Assembly (NCBI GenBank): GCA_004124405.1
Contig: SCKP01000008.1
Span: 1-49,048, forward strand
Origin: Fidelibacterota bacterium
GTDB lineage: Bacteria; Fidelibacterota; Marinisomatia; SCGC-AAA003-L08; D37C17
DNA: 49,048 nt
Direction of reading: 5' to 3'
Below the pieces are notes generated by a model. It made no database searches, was not told the DNA's origin, and saw nothing but the letters and a program-made list of their open reading frames with translations. Positions 1 through 8,661 of this stretch are shown piece by piece; within the stretch, counting starts at the first letter, position 1, and each line of letters opens with the position of its first letter. A program made the position numbers and the translations under genes.

Positions 1-618
1 GCAGGTCCAGTCATCATAATGGTACCAGGCTTCTTCAGGATAGTTATTGGGTATATTGATAAACTGACCGCCTCGGGCAATGTCCATAGCATTTGACATG
101 AGAGAGGAGTTGGGTTGTAATCCGAATGCCTGGGGATAAACTTCTAACTGCCCGCAGGTGTTGATGGTATGCAGGATTTCTTCCACGGAGGCATCATCAC
201 CCCAATGCCCCGGCTGGGATGGGTCTATTTCATTGTTATACAGAGCTGCCCCCAAACAACCGTTATAATAATCAAATACATTATCCTGCCCGGCTGACCA
301 TTCTGAATTAAAAAGGGGCATCATGGTGTCTAAATTTCTAAGAGAGGCTTCCATAGCTGGGTCATCTACAATACCGTCTTCATTATTATCTAAAAGTTCA
401 GCGGCAACTGCAGCGGCATGGAGCATCTTAGCATCCGAAATCTGGGATTCACCGTAAATGTGGATGCAGTCCAGCACATGGATATATTTGGTGAAACTGG
501 TGAGGGCAGGATTAAAGGGGTCCGGATTGGACTCAATATCAAAACAGACCTCATTTTGAGCACTCATAAAAAGAGGCAATAAAATAGTAACTAAAAATGG
601 TAATTTGTTAACCTTCAC
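1..618 (-). CDS. Secreted protein of unknown function, C-terminus beyond window edge
   Basis: The minus-strand frame is open for 206 codons from a GTG at 616-618 to the window edge, so the C-terminus is missing. GTG is preceded by a GAAAGGAAG-like ribosome binding site, which decides the start. The N-terminus (MKVNKLPFLVTILLPLFMSA) is a clear Sec signal peptide. The mature part has an acidic DNNEDGIVDD stretch resembling an EF-hand/dockerin calcium loop and a conserved-looking GHWGDDASVEEILHTINTCG segment. I recall similar secreted proteins from marine bacteria but no named family or function. It is divergent from the gene at 807, with a CRP-like palindrome between them. A dockerin-like tail, as on four other secreted proteins here, is possible but lies outside the window. 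Confidence 0.8.
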   Translation of the reverse strand, partial: MKVNKLPFLVTILLPLFMSAQNEVCFDIESNPDPFNPALTSFTKYIHVLDCIHIYGESQISDAKMLHAAAVAAELLDNNEDGIVDDPAMEASLRNLDTMMPLFNSEWSAGQDNVFDYYNGCLGAALYNNEIDPSQPGHWGDDASVEEILHTINTCGQLEVYPQAFGLQPNSSLMSNAMDIARGGQFINIPNNYPEEAWYHYDDWTC

Positions 619-706
619 ACGCTTCCTTTCTGATTTTAAAAATAATCCGGATAATTTACAACTGTTGGCTCTATTAAATGAAGGGATTACCGAGGAGATA
701 TGACAT

Positions 707-724
707 CTGTGATATAAATCACAG
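707..724. promoter_or_regulatory. CRP/FNR-family operator-like palindrome
   Basis: The 18-bp stretch CTGTGATATAAATCACAG matches the TGTGA-N6-TCACA consensus of CRP-type regulators exactly at 708-723. Its seven-base arms are perfect inverted repeats. It sits in the intergenic region between the divergent genes starting at 618 (minus) and 807 (plus), roughly 85-90 bp from each start, so it could control both. No crp/fnr gene is in the window, so the binding protein is inference. Confidence 0.6.
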
Positions 725-806
725 AAATGATTTAATTTTTCATTTTGGAGTTTAGAATATTGCATGTCAAGTTTTGTAAATTATCTTACCACACAATATT
801 AAAATT

Positions 807-1049
807 ATGACAGCAGAAGACATACAGGAAATATTGGAAAATCTGGGTGAAAAGGTGAGTATCCTAGCCGAAGAAAACAGGGTGCGGCAAACGCAGCATG
901 ATGCAGGCCGCCAACTCATTTCATTGCTTAGTACCAATATTAATAAAGAAGATTGGGTAAAAATATATCAATCTACCAATGACAAATTTATTAAGGAAAT
1001 CATGTTGGATTGGGGCGCTCATTTATTCCCCGAAGGTTTTGTAAAATGA
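807..1049 (+). CDS. Small hypothetical protein, first of a coupled pair
   Basis: An 80-residue soluble protein, mostly predicted helix (MTAEDIQEILENLGEKVSIL at the start), with no signal peptide and no membrane segment. I do not recognise a family. Its TGA stop (1047-1049) overlaps the ATG of the next gene in an ATGA junction, indicating translational coupling and probably joint function. No good Shine-Dalgarno sequence is visible upstream of the ATG. The CRP-like palindrome lies about 85 bp upstream. The overlap with a larger downstream frame in the same direction makes it more likely real than chance, but function is unknown. Confidence 0.6.
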   Translation: MTAEDIQEILENLGEKVSILAEENRVRQTQHDAGRQLISLLSTNINKEDWVKIYQSTNDKFIKEIMLDWGAHLFPEGFVK

Positions 1050-1765
1050 ATAGTCCATTAATAGGAATTAAAAAAGGTCAGCAACTCACTATGCCAATGG
1101 CAAGAAATGAAGAAAGCCCCAATTCACTATCTGGATACGAGCTTAAAGCCATAGACATCCGATCCCATTGGAAAGATTTGCTTCCCATAATATACAGCAA
1201 TGAAAATGTCCAAAATATAATGGAAAAATCTTATCAGGATTTTCAAGAAGGGTTTAAGCTGAGAGATTTCAAGCATAAAGATGCCCTAAAGGGCGCATGG
1301 TCATTCCAGGACATTCATCAGGGCATTTATCCCTACACCCTAACAACCACAGACTGGGTTTGGGAATTTGAGGAAAAAGAATGGGATGCTCAGGCAAATG
1401 CCAGTGATCAGGAAGCAAAAACATCCATAATTAATGCCCTGGAAAAATGCACTGAAATAAAAGGGAATATTGATATTTTACATGGCTTAGATCAGGCCAA
1501 TCAACACCTCATGCAAAAGTATTCTCCACGACCTACCCAGCCTGAAACATGGAGACCTCAAAACGCAGCACATTGGGCGGTGAAATGGGTTAAAGTATTG
1601 GCAGAGATTCATTACTCAAATTTATCTAATGATTGGCGTATTATTGCCACTAATAACCACGCTGTTGTGGCAGGATTTACGAAAGATAGCACCGTGCATT
1701 TATTGGATATTATACTGCTGTCAACAGATCCGCAGGAATTATTAAATACCCTATTACAAAATTAA
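1046..1765 (+). CDS. Hypothetical soluble protein, second of a coupled pair
   Basis: A 239-residue cytoplasmic-looking protein without signal peptide or transmembrane stretch. I chose the ATG at 1046 because it overlaps the preceding stop as ATGA; an in-frame upstream ATG at 1010 would run 40 bp into the previous gene. It is rich in Trp (WSFQDIHQG, TTTDWVWEFEEKEWD, AHWAVKWVKVLAEI) and acidic residues. I recognise no domain or catalytic motif. It is followed by a hairpin at 1840-1857 and a strong bidirectional terminator at 1934-1960, so the pair forms a short two-gene transcript facing a minus-strand gene. Confidence 0.65.
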   Translation: MNSPLIGIKKGQQLTMPMARNEESPNSLSGYELKAIDIRSHWKDLLPIIYSNENVQNIMEKSYQDFQEGFKLRDFKHKDALKGAWSFQDIHQGIYPYTLTTTDWVWEFEEKEWDAQANASDQEAKTSIINALEKCTEIKGNIDILHGLDQANQHLMQKYSPRPTQPETWRPQNAAHWAVKWVKVLAEIHYSNLSNDWRIIATNNHAVVAGFTKDSTVHLLDIILLSTDPQELLNTLLQN

Positions 1766-1839
1766 GTTTACTCAAGGATTTCTAAAATATTCTTTATTAA
1801 ACCATTGAATTGGTTAAATAAATAATAATATCAAATACA

Positions 1840-1857
1840 CCACGATTAAAATCGTGG
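1840..1857. repeat. Perfect 7-bp hairpin, REP-like
   Basis: CCACGAT-TAAA-ATCGTGG is a perfect inverted repeat followed by GGCTAA. The 'CGTGGGCTA' context resembles REP-type palindromes recognised by Y1 (IS200/RAYT-like) transposases, which is only a resemblance. It has no T-tract on either strand, so it is not an intrinsic terminator by itself. One copy was seen in this window. Confidence 0.35.
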
Positions 1858-1933
1858 GCTAACCAAAAAGACAATCACATGACCTGCTTAAACAATTTAT
1901 TTCAACAATTGGGTTTTCAATGAATTATAGAAA

Positions 1934-1960
1934 AAAGGGAGACAGTTCAGTCTCCCTTTT
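1934..1960. terminator. Bidirectional intrinsic terminator
   Basis: A ten-base stem AAAGGGAGAC / GTCTCCCTTT encloses a six-base loop. A-rich sequence lies on the left and T-rich on the right, so it can end transcripts in both directions. It separates the plus-strand pair (807-1765) from the convergent minus-strand gene ending at 1989. Confidence 0.8.
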
Positions 1961-1988
1961 CATTTCTTCATTTGTACTTCTTTAACAG

Positions 1989-3818
1989 CTATCTATTTAA
2001 AATAAGATTCACCAATAAAATAATATCCAATATATTAATGATTCCATCTCCATTCATGTCTGCCAATTGATTATATTCAGAAGATAAGGCCATATTTACT
2101 ACTAAAATCACATCCAAAATGTTGATGATGCCATCTTGGTTTACATCACCTGTTTGTCCATCGGATGCTACAAAAAATGTAACATCCCCTGATATGGTAT
2201 CACCGGAGATATTCACGGATAAATTTTCACTGATAATGGTAGAAATCCCGGCAGAGTCCATCCCATACACCTGCCAGATATACTCTCCATCTGCAACAGC
2301 TGGTATTTTTACTGACCAATGATGGTCACCGGGAAAATCATCAACACCTTCCCCATCATCTTTTAATTGTATGGGATCCCAGGCTGTAAGGGAACCAACC
2401 GCCTGAAAACCGGTATAGGCCTGGCCTCCATCCAGTACATTAAGGGTTACATCTGTGGCATAGGGAAGATCATCAGGGAATATGCTCACTTCCGTCGTCA
2501 CCATAAATGGGTAATCATATCCTAAATCAAACTGTAATTCCACAAACATACCCTTCCAGCCTTCTTCCGGTAGTACTGCCTGGGCAATATACACTCCCCC
2601 GCCTTGATCTGTGAGCGGAGTACTTGTCCAGGGGTCACCTACCACATAATCGCGAAAATCACGTGCTGTGGGATTTACAGCCTGCCATAGATTTACTTCG
2701 GAGGGGGTACTCTGGCATTCAACTATGAGGGAACCATCCTCCTGCCGTGACCAGGAATATTCAGGAAGGTCAGTATTATCCAAAGCAGCCTGGTAAAATA
2801 CAAAGAGATTCTGGAGCAGATTTGTTTCTTCCCCTGAGAATCCATGACCTGTATTTGGAAAATATGCCATGTGTTTTTCCCCTGGCAGGTCCGGCAAATA
2901 ATTTTGGGCAGCTGGTACAAAGAATTCATCCCCTGTTGCAGCCATCATGTACTTGGGCATGGTGAGCCTGTCCCGGTAAACATAGGGATCTACAATCTGC
3001 ATTAGATCCTGTACAATGGGTTCGGTGAAATAATCAAATATGCCCATGTCTTCATAATCGTGGACAGCTGGTGACCATTCTCCATACGAACCATAATGCA
3101 GGCGGAAAGACTGTACCAGGTTCAGAGCATCAAAAACAATGGGTGCAATTGCCATTACCCGATCATCCACAGCTGCAGTGAGAAAGGTAGTCCAACCCCG
3201 CTTAGAGGCGCCGCTTATAAAAAAGTCATTAATGGTTATGGGGAAGAAAGGTATATCCGCACAATGATCCTGAATGGCATCCATAGCGGTGACTGCGCTC
3301 TTAGTCATTGGAATATTGAGAGGCCATTTGGGGTCCCCTGTAGTAAGAAATTTTTCCCATGAGTAAGCAATAATTTCATCTTCTGTCCGTGTAAAATTTT
3401 CATCGGCAAACATCAAGGGTTGATTGGGCACAGTTTCTAATAAAGCCATGACAGATTTTGATTCTACTGCCATATAGCCAAACAGTAAATATACCTCATC
3501 CGAGGGGTCAGGTGGATTTAAATCATTACCCCCGCCATTAATAAGGAGAAATGCTGTTTCATAATCAACTTCCCAGGGTACGATGAGAACTATCCAATGC
3601 TGCCAGACAGGGTGATCAACCTCTGCATCGGTGAGCCATTTCTGGGAGGTTAAATCTAAAACATAACTGGTATAGCCAAATCCTGTCTCTGATGAAACCA
3701 CAGAATATTCTGTGTAGGGATCCACATTATTAATATAATCATCCAGCACAGAACTTTGGGAAAATAAGAACCCTGTCAGCATTATTAGAGTTGAAATTAT
3801 TTGAATAATTTTGTTCAT
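1989..3818 (-). CDS. Secreted PhoPQ-activated pathogenicity-related (PqaA-like) hydrolase with dockerin-like tail
   Basis: 609 residues. Residues 1-20 are a Sec signal peptide ending near FLFSQ. Residues ~25-400 match the PhoPQ_related (PqaA, PF10142) alpha/beta-hydrolase family: the early NNVDPYTEYSVV and LLINGGGND motifs, nucleophile motif ISGASKRGW (Ser205), an acidic residue in MMAATGDEFF (Asp297) and His325 in PNTGHGFS. The last ~55 residues are two dockerin-type repeats (GDVNQDGIINILDVILVVN and DMNGDGIINILDIILLVN) with Ca-binding Asp/Asn positions. Most family members lack such a tail. It probably acts outside the cell or on the surface; the substrate is unknown. It begins one base after the end of the upstream gene (3820), so the two are likely one operon. 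Confidence 0.88.
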   Translation of the reverse strand: MNKIIQIISTLIMLTGFLFSQSSVLDDYINNVDPYTEYSVVSSETGFGYTSYVLDLTSQKWLTDAEVDHPVWQHWIVLIVPWEVDYETAFLLINGGGNDLNPPDPSDEVYLLFGYMAVESKSVMALLETVPNQPLMFADENFTRTEDEIIAYSWEKFLTTGDPKWPLNIPMTKSAVTAMDAIQDHCADIPFFPITINDFFISGASKRGWTTFLTAAVDDRVMAIAPIVFDALNLVQSFRLHYGSYGEWSPAVHDYEDMGIFDYFTEPIVQDLMQIVDPYVYRDRLTMPKYMMAATGDEFFVPAAQNYLPDLPGEKHMAYFPNTGHGFSGEETNLLQNLFVFYQAALDNTDLPEYSWSRQEDGSLIVECQSTPSEVNLWQAVNPTARDFRDYVVGDPWTSTPLTDQGGGVYIAQAVLPEEGWKGMFVELQFDLGYDYPFMVTTEVSIFPDDLPYATDVTLNVLDGGQAYTGFQAVGSLTAWDPIQLKDDGEGVDDFPGDHHWSVKIPAVADGEYIWQVYGMDSAGISTIISENLSVNISGDTISGDVTFFVASDGQTGDVNQDGIINILDVILVVNMALSSEYNQLADMNGDGIINILDIILLVNLILNR

Positions 3819-3819
3819 A

Positions 3820-5160
3820 TTAATTCCCCAAAATAGTGTTTACGATCAAAATAATATCCTGCACATTGACAACACCATCTGCATTCAAATCGGAGCAATC
3901 GCTACAAGTACCTCCCAAAACGCAATTAACTGTAAGCACCACATCAGAAATATTAATAGTTCCATCGCCATTCACATCTCCAGATAAAGCACAGAAATTT
4001 CCATCATAAAACCCGTCATCATACTTTAATATCCGCGAGACTTTCAAATTATTACCACCGGTTGCATAGCCAATATGTTCGTCATGCATTGATAACCCTA
4101 ATATTCCTATGGGTTCGTTCATACTTAACAATGTCCAACTTTGCCCACCATCGGTGGTTTTTAAGATGGCTGTTCCAGGTTGTCCGACTGGTCCATTAGG
4201 ACTATAACCCATCGCCCAACCATCATTGGCATTCACCATTTGAATTTCAAGCAGATTGTGTTGGTTCTGAGATGAAAAAGAGATTTGGTTCCAAGTTGCA
4301 CCTCCATTAACAGTGCGGTAAATCTGACTGGTAAAATTGTTACCAGATCCTACAGCAATGCCCAAGTTTTCATTCACCATATCAATATCGCTCAAATAAC
4401 CCAAATTATTGCTGTCAAACTGCTGCACCCATGAATTTCCACCATTAGTAGAGTGCCAAATTGATGCTTCGTAGATTTCACGATCACTGTTGTAATTCTC
4501 ATAATCCATTATTCCTAAATCATGGAAATAAGGCTGAACCGGTGCAGTAGAATTTTCCTCATCCGTTGGCCAGATGCCTGCAGCCACCCATATTTGTTCA
4601 GATCCCACAAAATCCGCAGAAACTGTCCAATGCGCAGTAGGTACTGAATTAGTCTCCCAGCTATTTCCACCATCATAGGTAGAAAATAAACCGTTCGTGG
4701 TTTGCATACCCCAACTACCTAATAAATGGGATTCCTGTGAATTCAGTGTTGTGACCGAATAAAAATTAGAAATAAATGCATCAGGGGAAGAAATAGGATT
4801 CCAACTTCCACCACCATTTGCAGTTTGTGCACCACATCCAGCAGCATCCGGAAACCATACCATATAAACCCCCGCAATAAACCCTGTAGAATTATCCGCC
4901 ATATCCAACCCCACCATAAAAATGGATAAATCCATATCAGAATATTGCAATTCCCAGCTTTCGCCACCATCGTTTGAATGATATATTTGATTGGTATTGG
5001 TCATTTCGTTTAAGCCAACTGCCCAAACATCCGTTGGGCTGGTACAGCTGATATCTAAAAGAGTGAGCCCTTGGGGAAATTCATAAACCACTTCCCAAGA
5101 TGGAAAAAGAAAACTGAAAAAGATAATTTGAAAAACAGTGGGCCGAATTTTTTGAAGCAT
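3820..5160 (-). CDS. Secreted YCF48/Asp-box beta-propeller with dockerin-like tail
   Basis: 446 residues with a hydrophobic N-terminus that may be a signal peptide. The body is repeats of Asp-box type (HSNDGGESW, STYDGGNSW, HSTNGGNSW, RTVNGGATW, KTTDGGQSW) alternating with WAVG/GIAVGSG strands, as in YCF48-like and BNR beta-propellers. Such proteins are usually binding or assembly factors, or sialidase-related; I see no sialidase active-site set. The last ~55 residues hold paired dockerin-like repeats (GDVNGDGTINISDVVLTVN; DLNADGVVNVQDIILIVN), with CSDCSD between them. A strong AAAGGAG site precedes the ATG. One base separates it from the PqaA-like gene downstream. Confidence 0.85.
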   Translation of the reverse strand: MLQKIRPTVFQIIFFSFLFPSWEVVYEFPQGLTLLDISCTSPTDVWAVGLNEMTNTNQIYHSNDGGESWELQYSDMDLSIFMVGLDMADNSTGFIAGVYMVWFPDAAGCGAQTANGGGSWNPISSPDAFISNFYSVTTLNSQESHLLGSWGMQTTNGLFSTYDGGNSWETNSVPTAHWTVSADFVGSEQIWVAAGIWPTDEENSTAPVQPYFHDLGIMDYENYNSDREIYEASIWHSTNGGNSWVQQFDSNNLGYLSDIDMVNENLGIAVGSGNNFTSQIYRTVNGGATWNQISFSSQNQHNLLEIQMVNANDGWAMGYSPNGPVGQPGTAILKTTDGGQSWTLLSMNEPIGILGLSMHDEHIGYATGGNNLKVSRILKYDDGFYDGNFCALSGDVNGDGTINISDVVLTVNCVLGGTCSDCSDLNADGVVNVQDIILIVNTILGN

Positions 5161-5314
5161 TGGGTTCTCCTTTATTGGCTTTAATATATTAATGAATTGG
5201 CTAATTTATAATACAAAATGATTATATATTTTTCTTATATTTTTCTTGTAACAGGGTGTTACTCAACCAGAATTAAACGTCTATTGCAATTCAATTATTA
5301 AATAAAATATCCTT

Positions 5315-7762
5315 TTAGAATTCGATAATAATTCCACCTACGGGCAGCTGCTTATATTGGTAGGACATTTTATAGGTACCGTCATCTAAATAGACCCTAT
5401 CCCACTGGTTATTTCGATCAAAGATATTCTGCAGATCGAGGTAGGTGGTGAGATTGATCCTTTTGAAATTAAAGCGGCGAAGTATCATGATGTCCAGGCG
5501 GCTGTAATAGTCAAACCTTTCTGTATTATAATCAACATCAGGATCAATATACCAAACCCGGTGATGGAAGTCATATACTTTAGGTGTATAGGGCCGACCT
5601 CCAGAGTAGCTATATCGAAAACTTAATTCCAGTTGGTCCGATACCATAAAGGGTATCCATGAAATATAAGGAAAGATTGCAGATTCTCTGAATTTTTGAT
5701 ACCAGGGACTGTCCCTGAAACTGAATTTATAGCCACCCACCAAAGTGAATCCATTCACAAAGTCGAAATCCCAGGGATAATAATCTCCTTTCCCTTCCCG
5801 TGGGTCCACACCTTCAGCTTTTGAATAGGAATAGCTGAGGGTACCATACCATTTTCGGGCAAATTTTTTCTGCAGGAATATTTCTAATCCTCTGGCCCTG
5901 CCTTCACCCGTATCTATAAATCCTTTCCTATCATCAAGAGAATCTGGTGTTATTTCAGCTATGCGAACTGGTTTATTGTGATATGACTTATTATAGATCT
6001 CAATGGTACCTTTTATATCATCGGCAAATAAATGCTCTATTCCCAAAATCTGCTGTTTGGTGTAAGAATGCTTCAATGGGTGAGCATTATTGGGATTCAA
6101 TAACATCCAATAATAAGGGGTTTGATAGAATGAGCCTACAGCTGCATTCACTCTGGTAACAGGAGAAATGGAGAAAGACGCACCTAGTCGAGGAGATATT
6201 ACTGAAGTTGAATTATAAGGGACTTTATCAAACCGTAATCCGGTTGTTAGTAAAAAGGGGTACCAATTCAATTTCACCTGACTGTAGGCAGCATATTTCC
6301 AAATTCCGCCATCATTATTGATTATACGTCCTTTATTAATTAATGTATCTCCAGTTGTTGGTTCCGGAATATCATGATACTCATATTCTGGGTTAGTCTC
6401 AATCATAGCATAATAATGATAAAGGGAATCACTCCATTCAAGGTCAGGATAGTTATAGAAATAAACAGTATCGTCTTTAATGTCCTCCTGCATATTGTAT
6501 TCGCCATATTTGGAATTTAATCCTGCAGAGAATTCAATATTTTGAGAAAATTTATATACAATATCATATTTAATAAAATTGTCAGATTCAATATTATCCC
6601 TGGAAAAATAGATTTCCTTTGATTCGTCATTTAAATCATAAACATCTACAACCCAATTAGATGTGGTTTTGCCAATAGTGAGCAGGGAATAACCCTTTTT
6701 CGAGAATAGGGATTTATAAGTCAGACCTGTAGTATATTGGTATCCACTGTAATCTAAATTTTCAGCTCCTTTCATATCTGGACGGCTTTCATCCACAATT
6801 CTAACCTCATCACTTCCACCAACGGCATTGAAAATGAGCTTATTGCGGGAATCTAAATTATAGACTGCCTTAATTTGAGAATTCCAGTATTCAGGGACTG
6901 CAGTGAGTCCAGCAGATTTAATAATATACTTTAAAAATGCCTTGCGAAAGCTGGCAATATAAGAGCCTTTTCCACCGGCATAAGGACCCTCTGCCAAGAA
7001 TCCAGCACCCCCCATGCTCATTTCCAGATCTATTTCAAAATTATCATAATTACCTTCCCGGAGGCTGATATCCATCACTGAGGACTGCTTGTCTCCATAG
7101 CGGGCTGGGAAGCCGCCCGCAAAAAAATCAATCCGCTCTACAAATTCAGTATTGAGGATGTTCACACCACCACCACCCGTTCCAATTTCACCAAAATGAT
7201 TGGGATTGGGAATTTCCAGATTATCCATTATAAATAAATTCTCTCCCGGACCCCCGCCTCTTACAATGATTTCATTATTCTGATCGGTGGCAGTTATTAC
7301 GGATGGCAGGGCATGAACCATCATCTGGATATCATAAGCGCCTATGGGATCAGAGCGGATTTCTTCAATTCCGAAAGTTTGGGTACTAACAATACCATCT
7401 TTGGCTTTTTCGAAAAATCCTGCAGTCACTTTTACGGTTTCTCCCTGCAATGCTGAAGTATGTAAATAAAATTTAAGGGGAGTTTGCCGCTGGGAATAAA
7501 TATTTACATTGGCTCTTGAAACTGATTCATAGCCAATCATGGAGATTGAAACCGTGTAACTTCCAACTGGGATATTGGATATGGAAAACTTTCCATCTGT
7601 ATCACTGGCACAGCCTAACTCAGTTTCAATGAGCATTATATTAGAACCAATTAGGGGTTGATGAGTATCTGCATCAATAACCAATCCAGTTATGCTACCG
7701 GTGCTGGATGCAGATAATAATACAAGTTGAGTTGCTAAAAGTAAAGTAAGGGTATTTTTCAT
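5315..7762 (-). CDS. TonB-dependent outer-membrane receptor with CarboxypepD-reg domain
   Basis: About 815 residues from the chosen ATG at 7762, which gives a clean signal peptide (MKNTLTLLLATQLVLLSASS); an in-frame ATG at 7840 would put 26 extra residues before it. A CarboxypepD_reg-like domain follows (SITGLVIDADTHQPLIGSN), then a plug (VRGGGPGENLFIMDNLEIPN) and a 22-strand-type barrel ending in the aromatic strand GGIIIEF. It imports an unknown ligand through the outer membrane using TonB energy; the ligand cannot be told from sequence. A TetR-type regulator lies just upstream in the same direction. No SusD-like partner is adjacent, which argues against a classical glycan-utilisation locus. 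Confidence 0.88.
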   Translation of the reverse strand: MKNTLTLLLATQLVLLSASSTGSITGLVIDADTHQPLIGSNIMLIETELGCASDTDGKFSISNIPVGSYTVSISMIGYESVSRANVNIYSQRQTPLKFYLHTSALQGETVKVTAGFFEKAKDGIVSTQTFGIEEIRSDPIGAYDIQMMVHALPSVITATDQNNEIIVRGGGPGENLFIMDNLEIPNPNHFGEIGTGGGGVNILNTEFVERIDFFAGGFPARYGDKQSSVMDISLREGNYDNFEIDLEMSMGGAGFLAEGPYAGGKGSYIASFRKAFLKYIIKSAGLTAVPEYWNSQIKAVYNLDSRNKLIFNAVGGSDEVRIVDESRPDMKGAENLDYSGYQYTTGLTYKSLFSKKGYSLLTIGKTTSNWVVDVYDLNDESKEIYFSRDNIESDNFIKYDIVYKFSQNIEFSAGLNSKYGEYNMQEDIKDDTVYFYNYPDLEWSDSLYHYYAMIETNPEYEYHDIPEPTTGDTLINKGRIINNDGGIWKYAAYSQVKLNWYPFLLTTGLRFDKVPYNSTSVISPRLGASFSISPVTRVNAAVGSFYQTPYYWMLLNPNNAHPLKHSYTKQQILGIEHLFADDIKGTIEIYNKSYHNKPVRIAEITPDSLDDRKGFIDTGEGRARGLEIFLQKKFARKWYGTLSYSYSKAEGVDPREGKGDYYPWDFDFVNGFTLVGGYKFSFRDSPWYQKFRESAIFPYISWIPFMVSDQLELSFRYSYSGGRPYTPKVYDFHHRVWYIDPDVDYNTERFDYYSRLDIMILRRFNFKRINLTTYLDLQNIFDRNNQWDRVYLDDGTYKMSYQYKQLPVGGIIIEF

Positions 7763-7877
7763 AATAGTAGGGTTGAAATTAAAGGTGGCACTAATTCCGG
7801 ATAAACATGTTCTAATTATAAAATATCTAGCTGGATTCATTACAATTGGAAATAAAATATGTGGAGGGTTTGTATTA

Positions 7878-8492
7878 CTATCCTCCTATTTTACTTTGAT
7901 ACATTTTGAGTTTTTTTTGTGCATTTTTATTGAAAAATCCAAAACCTAATATTTCTTCCAAATGATAAATTATATTTTGCATAGTGAAATCATTTTTCAA
8001 CATAAACTCTGGCTGAGTACATATACTTAATATATTTTCAAATAGTTTAGCAGAAATAATTGGATCAATGGTATCTCTTAAATAGCCTTTTTTTTGAGCT
8101 AATAAAAAAATATTAGTAAAAGTTTCTATACGTTCTATTATATATTTTTCAATAATACCCCAAATATCCGGGTAGCGTGTTTTTAAATAATTTAATTTAT
8201 TAAAATTAATCTTACTTGAAAATTTTATATGTAAATCTCTTACCTTAATAAATTGTGCCACGGGGTCATTTGGTTCAGATTTAAAAATATTATCAAACTC
8301 TTTACTCATACTTTTCAGTTTAAAGGTAATAATTTTCTTTAATAACACCTCTTTAGTAGGAAAATATTGATATATAGTTTTCTTGCTCATTGATAATTTT
8401 GATGCAAGATTTTCCACAGTGAAAGATTTCACTCCTTCATTTAATATTAATTCATCACCCTCTTTTAATATAATGTTTCTTACTTTATCCAT
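7878..8492 (-). CDS. TetR/AcrR-family transcriptional regulator
   Basis: 204 residues. Residues ~5-50 form the TetR N-terminal helix-turn-helix (GVKSFTVENLASKLSMSKKT followed by IYQYFPTKEVLLKKI), with the usual hallmark YQYFPTKEVL. The C-terminal ~150 residues are a helical ligand/dimerisation domain without a recognised subfamily. It is the same strand as and immediately upstream of the TonB receptor, which suggests local control of that receptor and of itself. AAACG/CGTTT arms at 8496-8500 and 8515-8519, just upstream of the start, are a weak operator candidate. It is AT-rich compared with its neighbours. Confidence 0.9.
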   Translation of the reverse strand: MDKVRNIILKEGDELILNEGVKSFTVENLASKLSMSKKTIYQYFPTKEVLLKKIITFKLKSMSKEFDNIFKSEPNDPVAQFIKVRDLHIKFSSKINFNKLNYLKTRYPDIWGIIEKYIIERIETFTNIFLLAQKKGYLRDTIDPIISAKLFENILSICTQPEFMLKNDFTMQNIIYHLEEILGFGFFNKNAQKKLKMYQSKIGG

Positions 8493-8599
8493 AATAAACG
8501 TTTTTTGTTTTTTCCGTTTCCTAAAATATAATGATATTTCAAACTATAATCAAATACAATAAAACTACTTTTACGTATCCCCCACATCTGTCTCCGGTA

Positions 8600-8661
8600 A
8601 AATAAAAAAGCCTCTGTTAAAGAAACTTTCTAATTTAATGTCAAGGTAACAGGATAGGCTT
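8600..8661 (-). terminator. Minus-strand intrinsic terminator with bulged stem
   Basis: On the minus strand AAGCCT-atc-CTGTTA pairs with TAACAG-AGGCTT, a 12-bp stem with a three-base bulge, and is followed by TTTTTATTTT. It would end transcripts arriving from higher coordinates before tetR. Its 5' arm overlaps the 3' end of an 18-codon frame (8641-8697). Confidence 0.65.

Noticed and set aside
5248-5262. GTAACA-GGG-TGTTAC hairpin after the TonB receptor
   Set aside because: No T-tract on the minus strand, so not convincing as a terminator; could be a chance palindrome.
8496-8519. AAACG/CGTTT arms before tetR as the TetR operator
   Set aside because: Five-base arms inside a T-rich stretch; mentioned with tetR but not strong enough for its own entry.
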